A stretch of 64,000 nt of DNA from Pseudomonas sp. R37(2017). GTDB taxonomy: Bacteria > Pseudomonadota > Gammaproteobacteria > Pseudomonadales > Pseudomonadaceae. The stretch's first letter is position 1. Each line of letters begins with the position of its first letter. Position numbers and translations under genes: made by a program. The DNA lies in assembly GCF_002113375.1 (NCBI RefSeq), contig NZ_NEHO01000012.1, forward strand, positions 1-64,000. The letters run 5' to 3'. Of this stretch, positions 33,701 to 41,150 are shown in pieces. A model generated the notes under the pieces. It worked only from the letters and a program-made list of their open reading frames with translations, searched no databases and was not told the DNA's origin.

Positions 33701-34603
33701 CTGCAAACCGTGCGCCTGCCCGCACCGGACCCGGCCGTGCAGGCCGACGAAAACTCGCCGGATCCGCTGGCGTCGGTGGACCCGACGAAAATTCCCGCGA
33801 TGGATATCACCATCAATCAGTTGTTCCAGGGCCAGGATCTGGTGGGGGGCTGGTCGCTGAAAATTCGTCCGACGGCCAAGGGTATCGTGTTCAATTCGCT
33901 GGACCTGGGGCTCAAGGGCATTCTGTTGGTGGGCAGCGGTGGTTGGGAAGGCGTGCCCGGCGCCAGCAACAGTTGGTACAAGGGGCGCATCAGCGGCAAG
34001 AACCTGGCCGATGTGCTCAAGGGCTGGGGGTTTGCGCCGAGTGTCACCAGCCAGGATTTTTACATGGATGTCGATGGCAACTGGCCGGGCTCGCCGGCCT
34101 GGGTGGCGACCAAGCGCTTCTCCGGCACGCTCGATGCGACGCTCAATCAGGGCCAGTTCGTCGAGGTCGAAGGCAGTGCCCAGGCGCTGCGGGTATTTGG
34201 TTTGCTCAACTTCAACTCCATCGGCCGGCGCTTGCGCCTGGACTTCTCCGACCTGTTCGGCAAAGGCCTGAGTTACGACCGGGTCAAAGGCCTGCTCGTC
34301 GGGACGAATGGCGTGTATGTCACCCGCGAGCCGATCCAGCTGACGGGACCTTCGAGCACGATTGAACTCAACGGCACCCTGAACATGGTGGCCGATCAGA
34401 TCGATGCGAAACTGATGGTGACTTTGCCGGTGACCAACAACTTGCCGATTGCCGCACTGATAGTCGGTGCGCCGGCGGTCGGCGGGGCGCTGTTCCTGAT
34501 CGACAAGCTGATCGGAGACCGGGTGGCCCGTTTCGCCAGTGTGAAGTACACCGTCAAGGGGCCGTGGAAAGAACCGAAAATCACCTTCGACAAGGCTTTT
34601 TGA
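30800..34603 (+). CDS. yhdP: YhdP family AsmA-like envelope protein
   Basis: YhdP is a very long inner-membrane-anchored periplasmic protein of the AsmA/TamB class. In E. coli it carries phospholipid from the inner to the outer membrane together with TamB and YdbH. ATG 30800 follows GGGAG; the frame is open to 30740. The 1267-residue product has one N-terminal helix (about 12-32, LTRWGLGLCALVLVLMALYV). It then has DUF3971-type beta-groove repeats and an AsmA_2 C-terminal region with VRGLLSELDVGPW-like and GRISGKNLADVLKGWGF segments. It lies directly after rng, as in other gamma-proteobacteria. Confidence 0.92.
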   Translation: MERLTRILAALTRWGLGLCALVLVLMALYVSLGRELTPLVAEYRADIESKASDALGMPLQIGELEGNWSGFAPILMARDVTVGDGGNALHLDQVRAVPDLWASLLARQPRIAHLELSGLKINLKQDEGGQWALEGLPVRQDQSSDPEQLLNQMQMLQQLSVLDSQVTLQAFGESPLTLTYVGLNLKTGVSRQRLDARLTLPDGQPVAMSLRTRIRASQWKDAEAEIYLSLPQSDWSKWLPERLTQEWSFSEIKAGGELWLTWGKGTLQSAAVRLNAPQLKGAYAERKPIQINNLALNGYFQRSAQGVQVILDSLAMNLGETRWETHLQLKQSAATDKTEELWQLQADRVDLTPLTPLLNALAPLPEGFATVVDRLKVTGGLRNVLVDLRPNATDDSKFSFAANLDQVGFDAYHGAPAARNVSGSISGDLGHGELRMDSKDFMLHLDPIFAKPWQYIQANARLTWKLDKEGFTLIAPYLKVLGEEGKIAGDFLIRLHFDHTQEDYMDLRVGLVDGDGRYTAKYLPAVLGPALDEWLRTAILKGAVDQGFFQYQGSLNHAAADEDRSISLYFKVHDAELAFQPGWPHVSKVSGDVFVEDSGVRILASTGQLLDTQVNDVYVNIPHVPAEQNVHLFLDGGFAGGLGDGLKILQQAPIGTGATFAGWEGEGDLQGKLKLDIPLAKGEEPKILVDFKTAKARLKLAEPVLELTQLKGDFRFDSSKGLSGQNISARAFDKPVTAQIYADGGPGRLNTRVTASGQVEVKKLTDWLLVTQPLPVSGVIPYQLQLTLNGADSQLLVNSSLKGVAVDLPAPFGMTTDAGRDTTFRMTLQGDERRYWVNYGNLASFTFAAPAGNFVDGRGELFLGGGEAVLPGTKGLRVRGVLSELDVGPWKDLVDKYAGQDPGGSAKQLLSGADFKVGKLSGIGTTLDQASIQVTRKPSAWALQLDSQQIKGSASLPDSQATPIAINLQTVRLPAPDPAVQADENSPDPLASVDPTKIPAMDITINQLFQGQDLVGGWSLKIRPTAKGIVFNSLDLGLKGILLVGSGGWEGVPGASNSWYKGRISGKNLADVLKGWGFAPSVTSQDFYMDVDGNWPGSPAWVATKRFSGTLDATLNQGQFVEVEGSAQALRVFGLLNFNSIGRRLRLDFSDLFGKGLSYDRVKGLLVGTNGVYVTREPIQLTGPSSTIELNGTLNMVADQIDAKLMVTLPVTNNLPIAALIVGAPAVGGALFLIDKLIGDRVARFASVKYTVKGPWKEPKITFDKAF

Positions 34604-34672
34604 GGTCTTATTGAAAAGGCACTCGGCAAGCCTATGGAGTAGCATGGCCGCATACAATTGCAGGAGTGCGCC

Positions 34673-35521
34673 ATGTCTGTAGCGGTGATTCAAATGGTCA
34701 GCCAGAGCGATGTGCTGGCCAATCTGGCCCAGGCCCGTCGTCTGCTCGAACAGGCGGCCGTCGGTGGCGCGAAACTGGCGGTTTTGCCGGAAAACTTCGC
34801 CGCCATGGGCCGGCGCGACGTTGCTGACATCGGACGCGCCGAAGCACTGGGCGAAGGCCCGATCCTGCCGTGGTTGAAACAGACCGCACGCGACCTCAGG
34901 TTATGGATAGTGGCCGGCACATTGCCGTTGCCGCCGGTGGATCAGCCGACGGCCAAGGCACATGCCTGCTCGTTGCTGGTCGATGACCAGGGCGAAACGG
35001 TGGCGCGCTACGACAAGCTGCACCTGTTCGACGTCGACGTGGCGGACAATCGTGGCCGTTATCGTGAATCCGATGACTATGCTTATGGCAGCGGGGTGGT
35101 CGTGGCGGACACGCCGGTTGGCCGGGTCGGGCTGACAGTCTGCTATGACCTGCGTTTTCCCGAGCTGTACAGCGAACTGCGCGCTGCCGGCGCGGAGCTG
35201 ATTACCGCCCCTTCGGCCTTCACGGCGGTGACCGGCGCGGCGCACTGGGATGTGCTGATTCGCGCGCGGGCCATCGAGACGCAATGCTACGTGCTCGCGG
35301 CTGCCCAGGGCGGGACGCATCCGGGGCCGCGGGAAACCTTTGGCCATGCCGCCATCGTCGACCCCTGGGGGCGTGTGCTGGCGCAACAGGATCAAGGCGA
35401 GGCCGTGCTGCTGGCCGAGCGCGACAGCAGCGAACAGGCGTCCATCCGGGCGCGGATGCCGGTGTCCAGCCACCGGCGCTTTTTCTCGCAGGGCGCCCAG
35501 CGACCTGCATCGGAACGATGA
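34673..35521 (+). CDS. Nitrilase-superfamily amidase, Nit1/YbeM-like
   Basis: This carbon-nitrogen hydrolase resembles deaminated-glutathione amidase (Nit1), a metabolite-repair enzyme that turns deaminated glutathione into 2-oxoglutarate and Cys-Gly. ATG 34673 has AGGAG upstream; an extension to 34658 is possible. The 282-residue product carries the full triad: Glu40 in VLPENFA, Lys115 in RYDKLHLF and Cys157 in TVCYDLRFPELY. It lies between yhdP and tldD and is separated from tldD by only 18 nt. Exact substrate inferred from family. Confidence 0.9.
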   Translation: MSVAVIQMVSQSDVLANLAQARRLLEQAAVGGAKLAVLPENFAAMGRRDVADIGRAEALGEGPILPWLKQTARDLRLWIVAGTLPLPPVDQPTAKAHACSLLVDDQGETVARYDKLHLFDVDVADNRGRYRESDDYAYGSGVVVADTPVGRVGLTVCYDLRFPELYSELRAAGAELITAPSAFTAVTGAAHWDVLIRARAIETQCYVLAAAQGGTHPGPRETFGHAAIVDPWGRVLAQQDQGEAVLLAERDSSEQASIRARMPVSSHRRFFSQGAQRPASER

Positions 35522-35539
35522 ATTTAAGGCGTAAAGCAT

Positions 35540-36982
35540 ATGAGCGAGTTGTTGTCCTCAGTCAGTGAACACCTGCTGGCGCCCGGTGGCGTCACGATCG
35601 AGAGCCTGCAAGGCGTGCTCGGCGATCTGGCCGGGCCGGGCATCGATGCGGCCGACCTGTATTTCCAGGGGCAGATCTCCGAGTCCTGGGCGCTGGAAGA
35701 CGGCATCGTCAAGGAAGGCAGCTTCAACCTTGACCAAGGTGTGGGCGTGCGCGCGCAATCAGGCGAAAAAACCGGTTTTGCCTACAGCAATGCCATCACC
35801 CTTGAAGCCCTGGGCGCGGCGGCGCGTGCCGCCCGTTCGATTTCCCGGGCCGGGCAACACGGCACCGTAAAGGCGTTCACCAGCCAGGATGTCGCGCAGT
35901 TGTATGCGCCGGACAATCCGCTGGAAGTGCTGACCCGCGCCGAGAAAGTCGATTTGCTCAAGCGAGTCGACGCCGCGACCCGCGCCCTCGATCCGCGCAT
36001 CCAGCAAGTCACCGTGAGCATGGCCGGTGTCTGGGAGCGGATTCTGGTGGCTTCCACCGACGGCGGTCTGGCGGCGGATGTGCGGCCGCTGGTGCGCTTC
36101 AACGTCAGCGTGATCGTCGAGCAGAACGGTCGTCGCGAGCGCGGTGGCCATGGCGGTGGCGGTCGCACCGATTACCGTTATTTCCTCGGCGAAGACCGTG
36201 CCATGAGCTATGCCCGTGAAGCGTTGCGCCAGGCACTGGTCAACCTCGAAGCCATTCCGGCACCTGCCGGTACTTTGCCGGTGGTACTCGGTTCCGGTTG
36301 GTCGGGCGTGCTGCTGCACGAGGCGGTCGGTCATGGTCTGGAAGGCGACTTCAACCGCAAGGGCAGTTCGGCCTACAGCGGTCGCATGGGCGAGATGGTT
36401 GCGTCGAAGCTGTGCACCATTGTCGATGACGGCACCCTGGCCGGTCGTCGCGGCTCATTGAGCGTCGATGATGAAGGCACGCCGACCGAGTGCACCACGC
36501 TGATCGAAAACGGCGTGCTCAAGGGCTACATGCAGGACAAGCTCAACGCCCGTCTGATGGGCGTGGCGCGTACCGGCAACGGTCGTCGCGAATCCTACGC
36601 GCACTTGCCGATGCCGCGCATGACCAACACCTACATGCTCGCCGGCGAAAGCGATCCGGCGGAAATCATCGCCTCGGTAAAACGCGGCATCTACTGCGCC
36701 AACCTCGGTGGTGGTCAAGTAGACATCACCAGCGGCAAGTTCGTGTTCTCCACCAGCGAGGCTTACCTGATCGAGGACGGCAAGATCACTGCGCCGGTCA
36801 AGGGTGCGACGCTGATCGGCAACGGGCCGGAAGCCATGAGCAAGGTGTCGATGGTCGGTAACGACCTGTCGCTGGACAGCGGCGTGGGCACGTGTGGCAA
36901 GGATGGGCAGTCGGTGCCGGTGGGTGTCGGCCAGCCAACGCTGAAGATCGATGCGATCACTGTGGGTGGCACGGGCGCGTAA
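35540..36982 (+). CDS. tldD: Metalloprotease TldD
   Basis: TldD is the catalytic half of the TldD-PmbA (TldE) heterodimeric metalloprotease. The complex digests unfolded peptides and processes microcins and some ribosomal peptide antibiotics. The 480-residue product holds the zinc motif HEAVGHGLEGD with His260, Glu261 and His264, and the family ends TVSMAGVWERILVAS and GTGA. The partner gene pmbA lies 0.7 kb downstream, beyond the convergent darP. Confidence 0.95.
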   Translation: MSELLSSVSEHLLAPGGVTIESLQGVLGDLAGPGIDAADLYFQGQISESWALEDGIVKEGSFNLDQGVGVRAQSGEKTGFAYSNAITLEALGAAARAARSISRAGQHGTVKAFTSQDVAQLYAPDNPLEVLTRAEKVDLLKRVDAATRALDPRIQQVTVSMAGVWERILVASTDGGLAADVRPLVRFNVSVIVEQNGRRERGGHGGGGRTDYRYFLGEDRAMSYAREALRQALVNLEAIPAPAGTLPVVLGSGWSGVLLHEAVGHGLEGDFNRKGSSAYSGRMGEMVASKLCTIVDDGTLAGRRGSLSVDDEGTPTECTTLIENGVLKGYMQDKLNARLMGVARTGNGRRESYAHLPMPRMTNTYMLAGESDPAEIIASVKRGIYCANLGGGQVDITSGKFVFSTSEAYLIEDGKITAPVKGATLIGNGPEAMSKVSMVGNDLSLDSGVGTCGKDGQSVPVGVGQPTLKIDAITVGGTGA

Positions 36983-37006
36983 GCGGCTTTTGGTGCTGTG
37001 AAGCTT

Positions 37007-37033
37007 CGGGTGAGTTGCGGGGCAACTCACCCG
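37007..37033. terminator. Strong hairpin between converging tldD and darP
   Basis: cgggtgagttgc (37007-37018) and gcaactcacccg (37022-37033) form a perfect 12-bp stem with a GGG loop. It lies between the two stop codons, within 25 nt of each. No U-tract follows on either strand, but the stem is strong enough to define both mRNA ends after trimming. Confidence 0.65.
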
Positions 37034-37042
37034 ATCAGGGAT

Positions 37043-37567
37043 TCAACGCAGACCGCGTTGAGTCTCGTCCAGCTCACGGATGTACTTGAAGATTTTACGG
37101 CTGGAAGCAGGAGGCTTGTTGTGCGCAACCTCATGCTGGGCCTGACGGATCAAGGAACGCAGTTGCTGGCGGTCAGCGTCTGGATAATCGATGACGAATT
37201 TTTCCAGTGTGGCATCGTCACCGGCAATCAGACGATCACGCCAACGCTCCAGGTTGTGGAAGCGTTCGTTGTACTGGCGAGTGGAGGCATCGAGTTGATC
37301 GAGCAAGACCAGAATGGCGTCAGTGTCCTGATCGCGCATCAGTTTGCCGATGAACTGGAGGTGCCGCTTGCGTGCGATGTGCGCAACGTGCTTTGGCGCT
37401 TCGGCCAGGGCCCGGCGCAAGGCGTCGGTCAACGGCAGTTTGGCCAGCAAGTCAGGCTTGAGTGTTGTAAGGCGCTCGCCAAGGTCAACCAGAGCATGCA
37501 GCTCGCGTTTGACCTGGGATTTGCTTTTTTCTCCCGTATCGAGGGAGTCGTCGTAAGAATCAACCAT
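37043..37567 (-). CDS. darP: Ribosome-associated protein DarP (YjgA)
   Basis: This 174-residue DUF615 protein associates with late 50S ribosomal precursors in E. coli and assists their assembly. Family segments are KSKSQVKRELHALVDLGERL near the N-terminus, KHVAHIARKRHLQFIGKLMR and the C-terminal LRSLIRQAQHE. It is mostly helical and highly charged. It sits on the opposite strand between tldD and pmbA, as it does in P. aeruginosa. Confidence 0.93.
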   Translation of the reverse strand: MVDSYDDSLDTGEKSKSQVKRELHALVDLGERLTTLKPDLLAKLPLTDALRRALAEAPKHVAHIARKRHLQFIGKLMRDQDTDAILVLLDQLDASTRQYNERFHNLERWRDRLIAGDDATLEKFVIDYPDADRQQLRSLIRQAQHEVAHNKPPASSRKIFKYIRELDETQRGLR

Positions 37568-37675
37568 GGTGGCAGTCCGCTAAGAAACGCCGCCATGATA
37601 ACCAGTCGGGGGCCGCTTGTCCGGCCCGGTCGCTCGATGACCGTCACCGAAAGCAGAATTTGAGTGGAGAACAGC

Positions 37676-39022
37676 ATGAGTGCAGTTGAAAGCGTCGGCC
37701 CACAAGCGTTGCCGGCACTGCAGGAACAAGTCGAGCAGATCATCGCTGAAGCCAGGCGCCAGGGGGCCAGCGCCTGTGAAGTGGCGGTGTCGCTGGAGCA
37801 GGGCTTGTCGACTTCGGTGCGCCAGCGTGAAGTCGAAACCGTTGAATTCAACCGCGATCAGGGTTTTGGCATCACTCTGTACGTCGGTCAGCGCAAGGGC
37901 TCGGCCAGTACCTCGGCCAGTGGTCCGGAGGCGATTCGCGAAACCGTCGCCGCTGCACTGGCCATCGCCCGGCACACTTCGGAAGATGAAGCCTCGGGCC
38001 TGGCGGATGCCGCGCTGATGGCCCGGGATGTTCAGGATTTCGACCTGTTTCACCAGTGGGACATCACGCCGGAGCAGGCCATCGAGCAGGCTCTGGCCTG
38101 CGAAGCCGCGGCCTTTGCCGCCGACAGTCGGATCAAGAATGCCGACGGCACCACCCTCAGCACCCATCAGGGCTGCCGCGTTTACGGCAACAGTCACGGT
38201 TTTATCGGTGGTTACGCATCGACTCGGCACAGCTTGAGCTGCGTGATGATCGCCGAAGCGGACGGCCAGATGCAGCGTGATTACTGGTACGACGTGAATC
38301 GGCAGGGCAATTTGCTGGCCGATCCGGTCAGCATCGGCCAGCGTGCCGCACAACGGGCGGCGAGCCGTCTGGGTGCGCGGCCGGTACCGACCTGCGAGGT
38401 GCCGGTACTGTTTTCCGCAGAGTTGGCCGGGGGCCTGTTCGGCAGTTTCCTGTCGGCGATTTCCGGCGGCAGCCTGTATCGCAAGTCTTCGTTTCTCGAG
38501 GGCACACTCGGTCAGAAGCTGTTTCCAGAGTGGCTGACCATCGACGAGCGCCCGCACCTGATGCGAGCCTTGGGCAGCGCAGCGTTCGACGGTGATGGTT
38601 TGGCAACCTACGCCAAACCGTTCGTCGAAAAAGGTGAGTTGGTGTCGTACGTCCTCGGCACCTACTCCGGCCGCAAGCTCGGCATGCCGAGCACCGCCAA
38701 CGCTGGCGGCGTGCACAACCTGTTCGTCACCCATGGCGATGACGATCAGGCGGCCTTGCTGCGGCGCATGGGGCGCGGGCTGTTGGTCACCGAGTTGATG
38801 GGGCAGGGGCTGAACATGGTCACCGGCGATTACTCCCGGGGCGCGGCCGGTTACTGGGTCGAGAATGGCGAAATCCAGTTCGCGGTGCAGGAAGTGACCA
38901 TCGCCGGCAACATGCGCGACATGTTCAAGCAGATCGTCGCCGTGGGTAACGATCTGGAGCTGCGCAGCAACATTCGTACTGGTTCGGTGCTGATCGAGCG
39001 GATGACCGTCGCGGGCAGCTAA
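37676..39022 (+). CDS. pmbA: Metalloprotease-associated protein PmbA (TldE)
   Basis: PmbA is the non-catalytic partner of TldD in the heterodimeric protease. ATG 37676 has GGAG upstream and gives 448 residues; an extension to 37664 is possible. It aligns with TldD in fold but lacks the HExxxH zinc motif, having SAELAGGLFGSFLSAISGGS in that place. Other family segments are GFGITLYVGQRKGSASTS and MGQGLNMVTGDYSRGAAGYW. A bidirectional terminator follows. Confidence 0.95.
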   Translation: MSAVESVGPQALPALQEQVEQIIAEARRQGASACEVAVSLEQGLSTSVRQREVETVEFNRDQGFGITLYVGQRKGSASTSASGPEAIRETVAAALAIARHTSEDEASGLADAALMARDVQDFDLFHQWDITPEQAIEQALACEAAAFAADSRIKNADGTTLSTHQGCRVYGNSHGFIGGYASTRHSLSCVMIAEADGQMQRDYWYDVNRQGNLLADPVSIGQRAAQRAASRLGARPVPTCEVPVLFSAELAGGLFGSFLSAISGGSLYRKSSFLEGTLGQKLFPEWLTIDERPHLMRALGSAAFDGDGLATYAKPFVEKGELVSYVLGTYSGRKLGMPSTANAGGVHNLFVTHGDDDQAALLRRMGRGLLVTELMGQGLNMVTGDYSRGAAGYWVENGEIQFAVQEVTIAGNMRDMFKQIVAVGNDLELRSNIRTGSVLIERMTVAGS

Positions 39023-39037
39023 CCCTCCCAGAGACAC

Positions 39038-39073
39038 AAAAGGCGCGCCACCCTATGGGTAGCGCGCCTTTTT
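39038..39073. terminator. Bidirectional terminator between pmbA and ptsO
   Basis: aaaaggcgcgc (39038-39048) pairs with gcgcgcctttt (39062-39072) around a 13-nt loop. A U-tract is available on the plus strand and an A-run on the left gives one on the minus strand. It ends pmbA; the ptsO stop lies some 70 nt to its right. Confidence 0.88.
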
Positions 39074-39142
39074 CGTTGGCTTTGTCCCCGAGCGAGGCGC
39101 CTCGGTGTTCCGACAAGCCCTTTGCTACAGGGTGGTGCCTGT

Positions 39143-39415
39143 TTATTCGCCTTCGTCAAAGAAGTTGTTGATCAACGCTACCAGCGCGTCCAGCGCTTCC
39201 TGTGCCTGCTCGCCTTCTGTGCTCAAGTGAATCGTGGTGCCTTTGCCGGCGGCCAGCATCATCATCGCCATGATGCTTTTGCCATCGACCATTGATTCCG
39301 GCGTGCGTCCGGCGCGGATCTGGCACGGGAACTGACCTGCCACCCCAACGAATTTTGCAGAAGCACGGGCATGCAGGCCCAGCTTGTTGATGATTTCGAT
39401 TTCCAGAGCAGGCAT
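39143..39415 (-). CDS. ptsO: Nitrogen-PTS phosphocarrier NPr
   Basis: NPr passes phosphate from PtsP to PtsN in the nitrogen-related PTS, which links nitrogen and carbon status to potassium, PHB and sigma-54-related functions. The 90-residue HPr-fold protein has phospho-acceptor His15 in NKLGLHARAS and the regulatory segment MMMLAAGKGTTIHL. It is the last gene of rpoN-hpf-ptsN-rapZ-ptsO, 15 nt after rapZ. Confidence 0.95.
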   Translation of the reverse strand: MPALEIEIINKLGLHARASAKFVGVAGQFPCQIRAGRTPESMVDGKSIMAMMMLAAGKGTTIHLSTEGEQAQEALDALVALINNFFDEGE

Positions 39416-39430
39416 CGCGGTGTGAATCCT

Positions 39431-40288
39431 TTAGGTGAGGTCGCGGTGGCGAACCTGGACGTTCTTCAGTGATTTTTGCAGCATCTGCCCCAGGCGCTCG
39501 GTCAGATAGACGGAGCGGTGATGTCCGCCAGTGCAACCGATGGCAATGGTGACGTATGCGCGGTTGCTGGCGGCAAAACGAGGCAGCCACTTCAGCAGGT
39601 ATGTGGAAATGTCCTGGAACATCTCTTCGACATCCGGCTGTGCCGCCAGATACTCGGCAACCGGTTGGTCGAGCCCGGACTGCTCACGCAACTCCGGTTT
39701 CCAGTAAGGGTTGGGCAGGCAGCGCACATCGAACACCAGGTCGGCGTCCACCGGCATGCCACGCTTGAATCCGAAGGATTCCACCAGGAACGCAGTGCCG
39801 GGTTCCGGCTGATTCAACAGGCGCAGCTTGATGGCGTCGCGCAGTTGGTACAGGTTCAGGCTGGTGGTGTTGATCTTGAGATCGGCGAGGTCGGCAATCG
39901 GCCCGAGCAGGATGCTCTCGACGCTGATGGCTTCGGCCAGCGAACGATTGGCGTTGCTCAGGGGGTGCCGTCGACGGGTTTCCGAGAAACGCTTGAGCAG
40001 GGTTTCTTCGTCGGCATCCAGGTACAGGACATCGCACTGGATGTGGCGGCTGCGGACTTCCTCGAGCAGGTCGGGGAATCTTGAAAGGTGACTGGGCAGG
40101 TTGCGGGCGTCGATGGAAACGGCGACCAGCGGCTGCATCATCTCGGTATGAATCAACGCTCGCTCGGCCAGTTCCGGGAGCAGCCCCGCGGGCAAATTGT
40201 CGATGCAGTAGTAGCCATTGTCCTCAAGTACGTTGAGGGCGGTACTTTTACCTGAGCCGGAGCGGCCACTGACGATGATCAAGCGCAT
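39431..40288 (-). CDS. rapZ: RNase adaptor / nucleotide-binding protein RapZ
   Basis: RapZ binds small RNAs and directs RNase E to them; in enteric bacteria it senses glucosamine-6-phosphate. The 285-residue product has an N-terminal P-loop (GRSGSGKST, residues 8-16). A Walker-B-like segment (VLYLDADEETLLKRF) follows, and the C-terminal RNA-binding domain has IGCTGGHHRSVYLTERL. It lies 2 nt after ptsN. Whether GlmY/GlmZ-type RNAs are its targets in Pseudomonas is not evident from sequence. Confidence 0.94.
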   Translation of the reverse strand: MRLIIVSGRSGSGKSTALNVLEDNGYYCIDNLPAGLLPELAERALIHTEMMQPLVAVSIDARNLPSHLSRFPDLLEEVRSRHIQCDVLYLDADEETLLKRFSETRRRHPLSNANRSLAEAISVESILLGPIADLADLKINTTSLNLYQLRDAIKLRLLNQPEPGTAFLVESFGFKRGMPVDADLVFDVRCLPNPYWKPELREQSGLDQPVAEYLAAQPDVEEMFQDISTYLLKWLPRFAASNRAYVTIAIGCTGGHHRSVYLTERLGQMLQKSLKNVQVRHRDLT

Positions 40289-40290
40289 GA

Positions 40291-40755
40291 TTACTGACCG
40301 TTTTGCTCGTCCAGGACAACCTGATACAGGGCTTCATTACTTGCAGCATTACGCAGTCTTTCGCGAACTTCCTTGCGGTCGAGCATGCTGGCGATCTGTC
40401 GCAGCAGCTCAAGGTGCGCATCGGTAGCCGCTTCCGGGACCAGAAGTACGAACAGCAGGTCAACCGGTGCGCCGTCGATGGCGTCGAAATCGATAGGGGC
40501 GTCCAGGTGCATCAATGCACTGATGGGCGAAACACAGCCCTTGAGACGGCAATGTGGAATGGCGATGCCGTTGCCAAAACCGGTAGAGCCGAGTTTTTCA
40601 CGGGCAATCAGCGCTTCGAAGACAGCTTGCATCTCCAGATCCGGAAAACTGCGGTGGATAAGGTTGGCAATTTGCTCGAGGGCTTTCTTTTTACTGCCAC
40701 CCGGCACGTTCACCAGGGAACGGCCGGGGGTCAGGATACTTTCAAGTCGGATCAT
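40291..40755 (-). CDS. ptsN: Nitrogen-PTS enzyme IIA (PtsN)
   Basis: PtsN is the terminal phospho-acceptor of the nitrogen PTS and regulates targets by its phosphorylation state. The 154-residue product has phospho-acceptor His68 in NGIAIPHCRLKGC, the same position as in P. putida PtsN. The region SALMHLDAPIDFDAIDGAPV is also typical. It lies between hpf (12 nt upstream) and rapZ (2 nt downstream). Confidence 0.95.
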   Translation of the reverse strand: MIRLESILTPGRSLVNVPGGSKKKALEQIANLIHRSFPDLEMQAVFEALIAREKLGSTGFGNGIAIPHCRLKGCVSPISALMHLDAPIDFDAIDGAPVDLLFVLLVPEAATDAHLELLRQIASMLDRKEVRERLRNAASNEALYQVVLDEQNGQ

Positions 40756-40767
40756 GGATTGGGAGTG

Positions 40768-41076
40768 TTAACGACCGGTCGCGCCCTGAAGGAGGCTCTG
40801 GGTCTTTTCCTTATGCTTTTTGAGTTGTTTATCCAGCTTGTCGGTGAGTGCGTCGATCGCGGCGTACATATCGGTATGTTCCGCGTTTGCGACCACTTCA
40901 TTCCCGGGAATATGCAGCGTGGCTTCGATTTTCTGCTTCAGCTTTTCGACGGTCATCGTGACCTGTACGTTAGTGATCTTGTCGAAGTGTCGCTCCAATC
41001 GTTCGAGTTTTTCGCCGATGTAGGTGCGAAGAGGTTCGGTCACTTCCAGTTGGTGTCCACTGATGTTGACTTGCAT
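40768..41076 (-). CDS. hpf: Ribosome hibernation-promoting factor
   Basis: HPF binds idle 70S ribosomes in stationary phase and preserves them as inactive dimers. ATG 41076 is chosen because AAGGAG lies at ideal distance and the product then begins MQVNISGHQLEVTEPLR, as in the family; the frame is open to 41130. The 102-residue short form has the beta-alpha-beta fold with EKLERLERHFDKITN and ends in a basic tail. It lies directly after rpoN. Confidence 0.95.
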   Translation of the reverse strand: MQVNISGHQLEVTEPLRTYIGEKLERLERHFDKITNVQVTMTVEKLKQKIEATLHIPGNEVVANAEHTDMYAAIDALTDKLDKQLKKHKEKTQSLLQGATGR

Positions 41077-41150
41077 ACAGCTTCTCCTTCGTTGCCAGTG
41101 CATAAAGCGGTAGATCAACTGATCTACCACTGGAACGCTGTGGCGTGGCC

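Noticed and set aside
29135..34693. An 1852-codon minus-strand open frame opposite rng, yhdP and part of nit
   Set aside because: It is antisense to three well-supported genes and rich in His, Gln and Arg as expected from complementing GC-rich codons. It has no recognisable domain or ribosome-binding site. Its length reflects scarcity of TTA, CTA and TCA codons in the sense genes.
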